Origin: F23-B02 sp963640555
Lineage (GTDB): Bacteria; Bacillota; Clostridia; Oscillospirales; Oscillospiraceae
Direction: 5' to 3'
DNA length: 5,222 bases
NCBI GenBank assembly: GCA_963640555.1
Contig: CAVHZB010000105.1
Location: 1-5,222 of the forward strand
The position numbers were made by a program, and so were the translations under genes. Under the pieces are notes generated by a model. That model saw nothing but the letters and a program-made list of their open reading frames with translations, ran no database searches and was not told the origin of the DNA. Positions 5,130-5,222 of the stretch are shown piece after piece (the first letter of the stretch is position 1; each line of letters starts with the position of its first letter).

Positions 5130-5222
5130 ATGCAATTTGTAAACACCTTCTGGGCGCTGGTCCCGCCGATCGTCGCCATCGTTCTGGCGCTGATAACCAA
5201 GGAGACCTACAGCTCACTGTTC
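5130..5222 (+). CDS. NhaC-family Na+/H+ antiporter-like protein, candidate lysine transporter (5' part only)
   Basis: The first 31 codons of a gene cut by the right edge: MQFVNTFWALVPPIVAIVLA and then LITKETYSSLF. A polar start leads into a hydrophobic segment (about residues 7-22) suitable for a first membrane helix, followed by TKE-x-YSSLF. This pattern matches the N terminus of NhaC-superfamily antiporters in clostridia. An AGGGA site (5116-5120) lies 9 nt before the ATG. The lysine riboswitch directly upstream is strong context: NhaC-type proteins under lysine riboswitches have been proposed as lysine importers (called LysW in comparative studies). Function is thus inferred from family plus regulation. 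Too little sequence is present to test transport residues or exclude another multi-pass permease. Confidence 0.75.
   Translation, partial: MQFVNTFWALVPPIVAIVLALITKETYSSLF

Overview
The window looks like a stretch of chromosome from an anaerobic, fermentative clostridium (Bacillota, probably the uncultured Oscillospirales/Christensenellales type found in guts). The basis is an [FeFe]-hydrogenase, a DUF951 protein, a lysine riboswitch ahead of an NhaC-family transporter, purine-rich Shine-Dalgarno sites, and a GC-rich codon usage that still uses ATA freely for isoleucine. This placement is an inference from gene content; there is no rRNA or marker gene.

Layout from left to right: (1) 28-1560, +, a soluble [FeFe]-hydrogenase with ferredoxin-like clusters and an H-cluster domain. 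(2) 1574-1639, a bidirectional intrinsic terminator fused to a second long hairpin, separating the hydrogenase from two genes that converge on it. (3) 3112-1645, -, a two-gene operon: rarA (AAA+ replication-fork ATPase) followed at 10 bp by a 65-residue DUF951 protein. (4) 3187-3834, +, nth (endonuclease III), divergent from rarA and ending in a terminator at 3870-3894. (5) 4736-3933, -, proC (pyrroline-5-carboxylate reductase), convergent with nth and read from a well-formed promoter. (6) 4839-5222, +, a consensus promoter, a complete lysine riboswitch, its intrinsic terminator, and the first 31 codons of an NhaC-family antiporter that runs off the right edge.

The genes form separate transcription units and not one pathway. 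rarA and nth are both genome-maintenance genes sharing a 74-bp divergent intergenic region. The hydrogenase disposes of or senses fermentative electrons, and proC makes proline. The riboswitch unit is the most fully readable control system. The 3' strand of its P1 helix repeats the 5' arm of the terminator (GTCATGA at 5036 and 5069), so lysine binding should allow termination and lysine shortage should block it. That makes the transporter a candidate lysine importer.

I saw no CRISPR array, tRNA, rRNA, insertion sequence or phage gene, and nothing that qualifies as a wholly new system. The points most worth a second look are the hydrogenase's altered proton-path and H-cluster residues, the 41-bp palindrome beside its terminator, the rarA-DUF951 coupling, and the riboswitch switching architecture.
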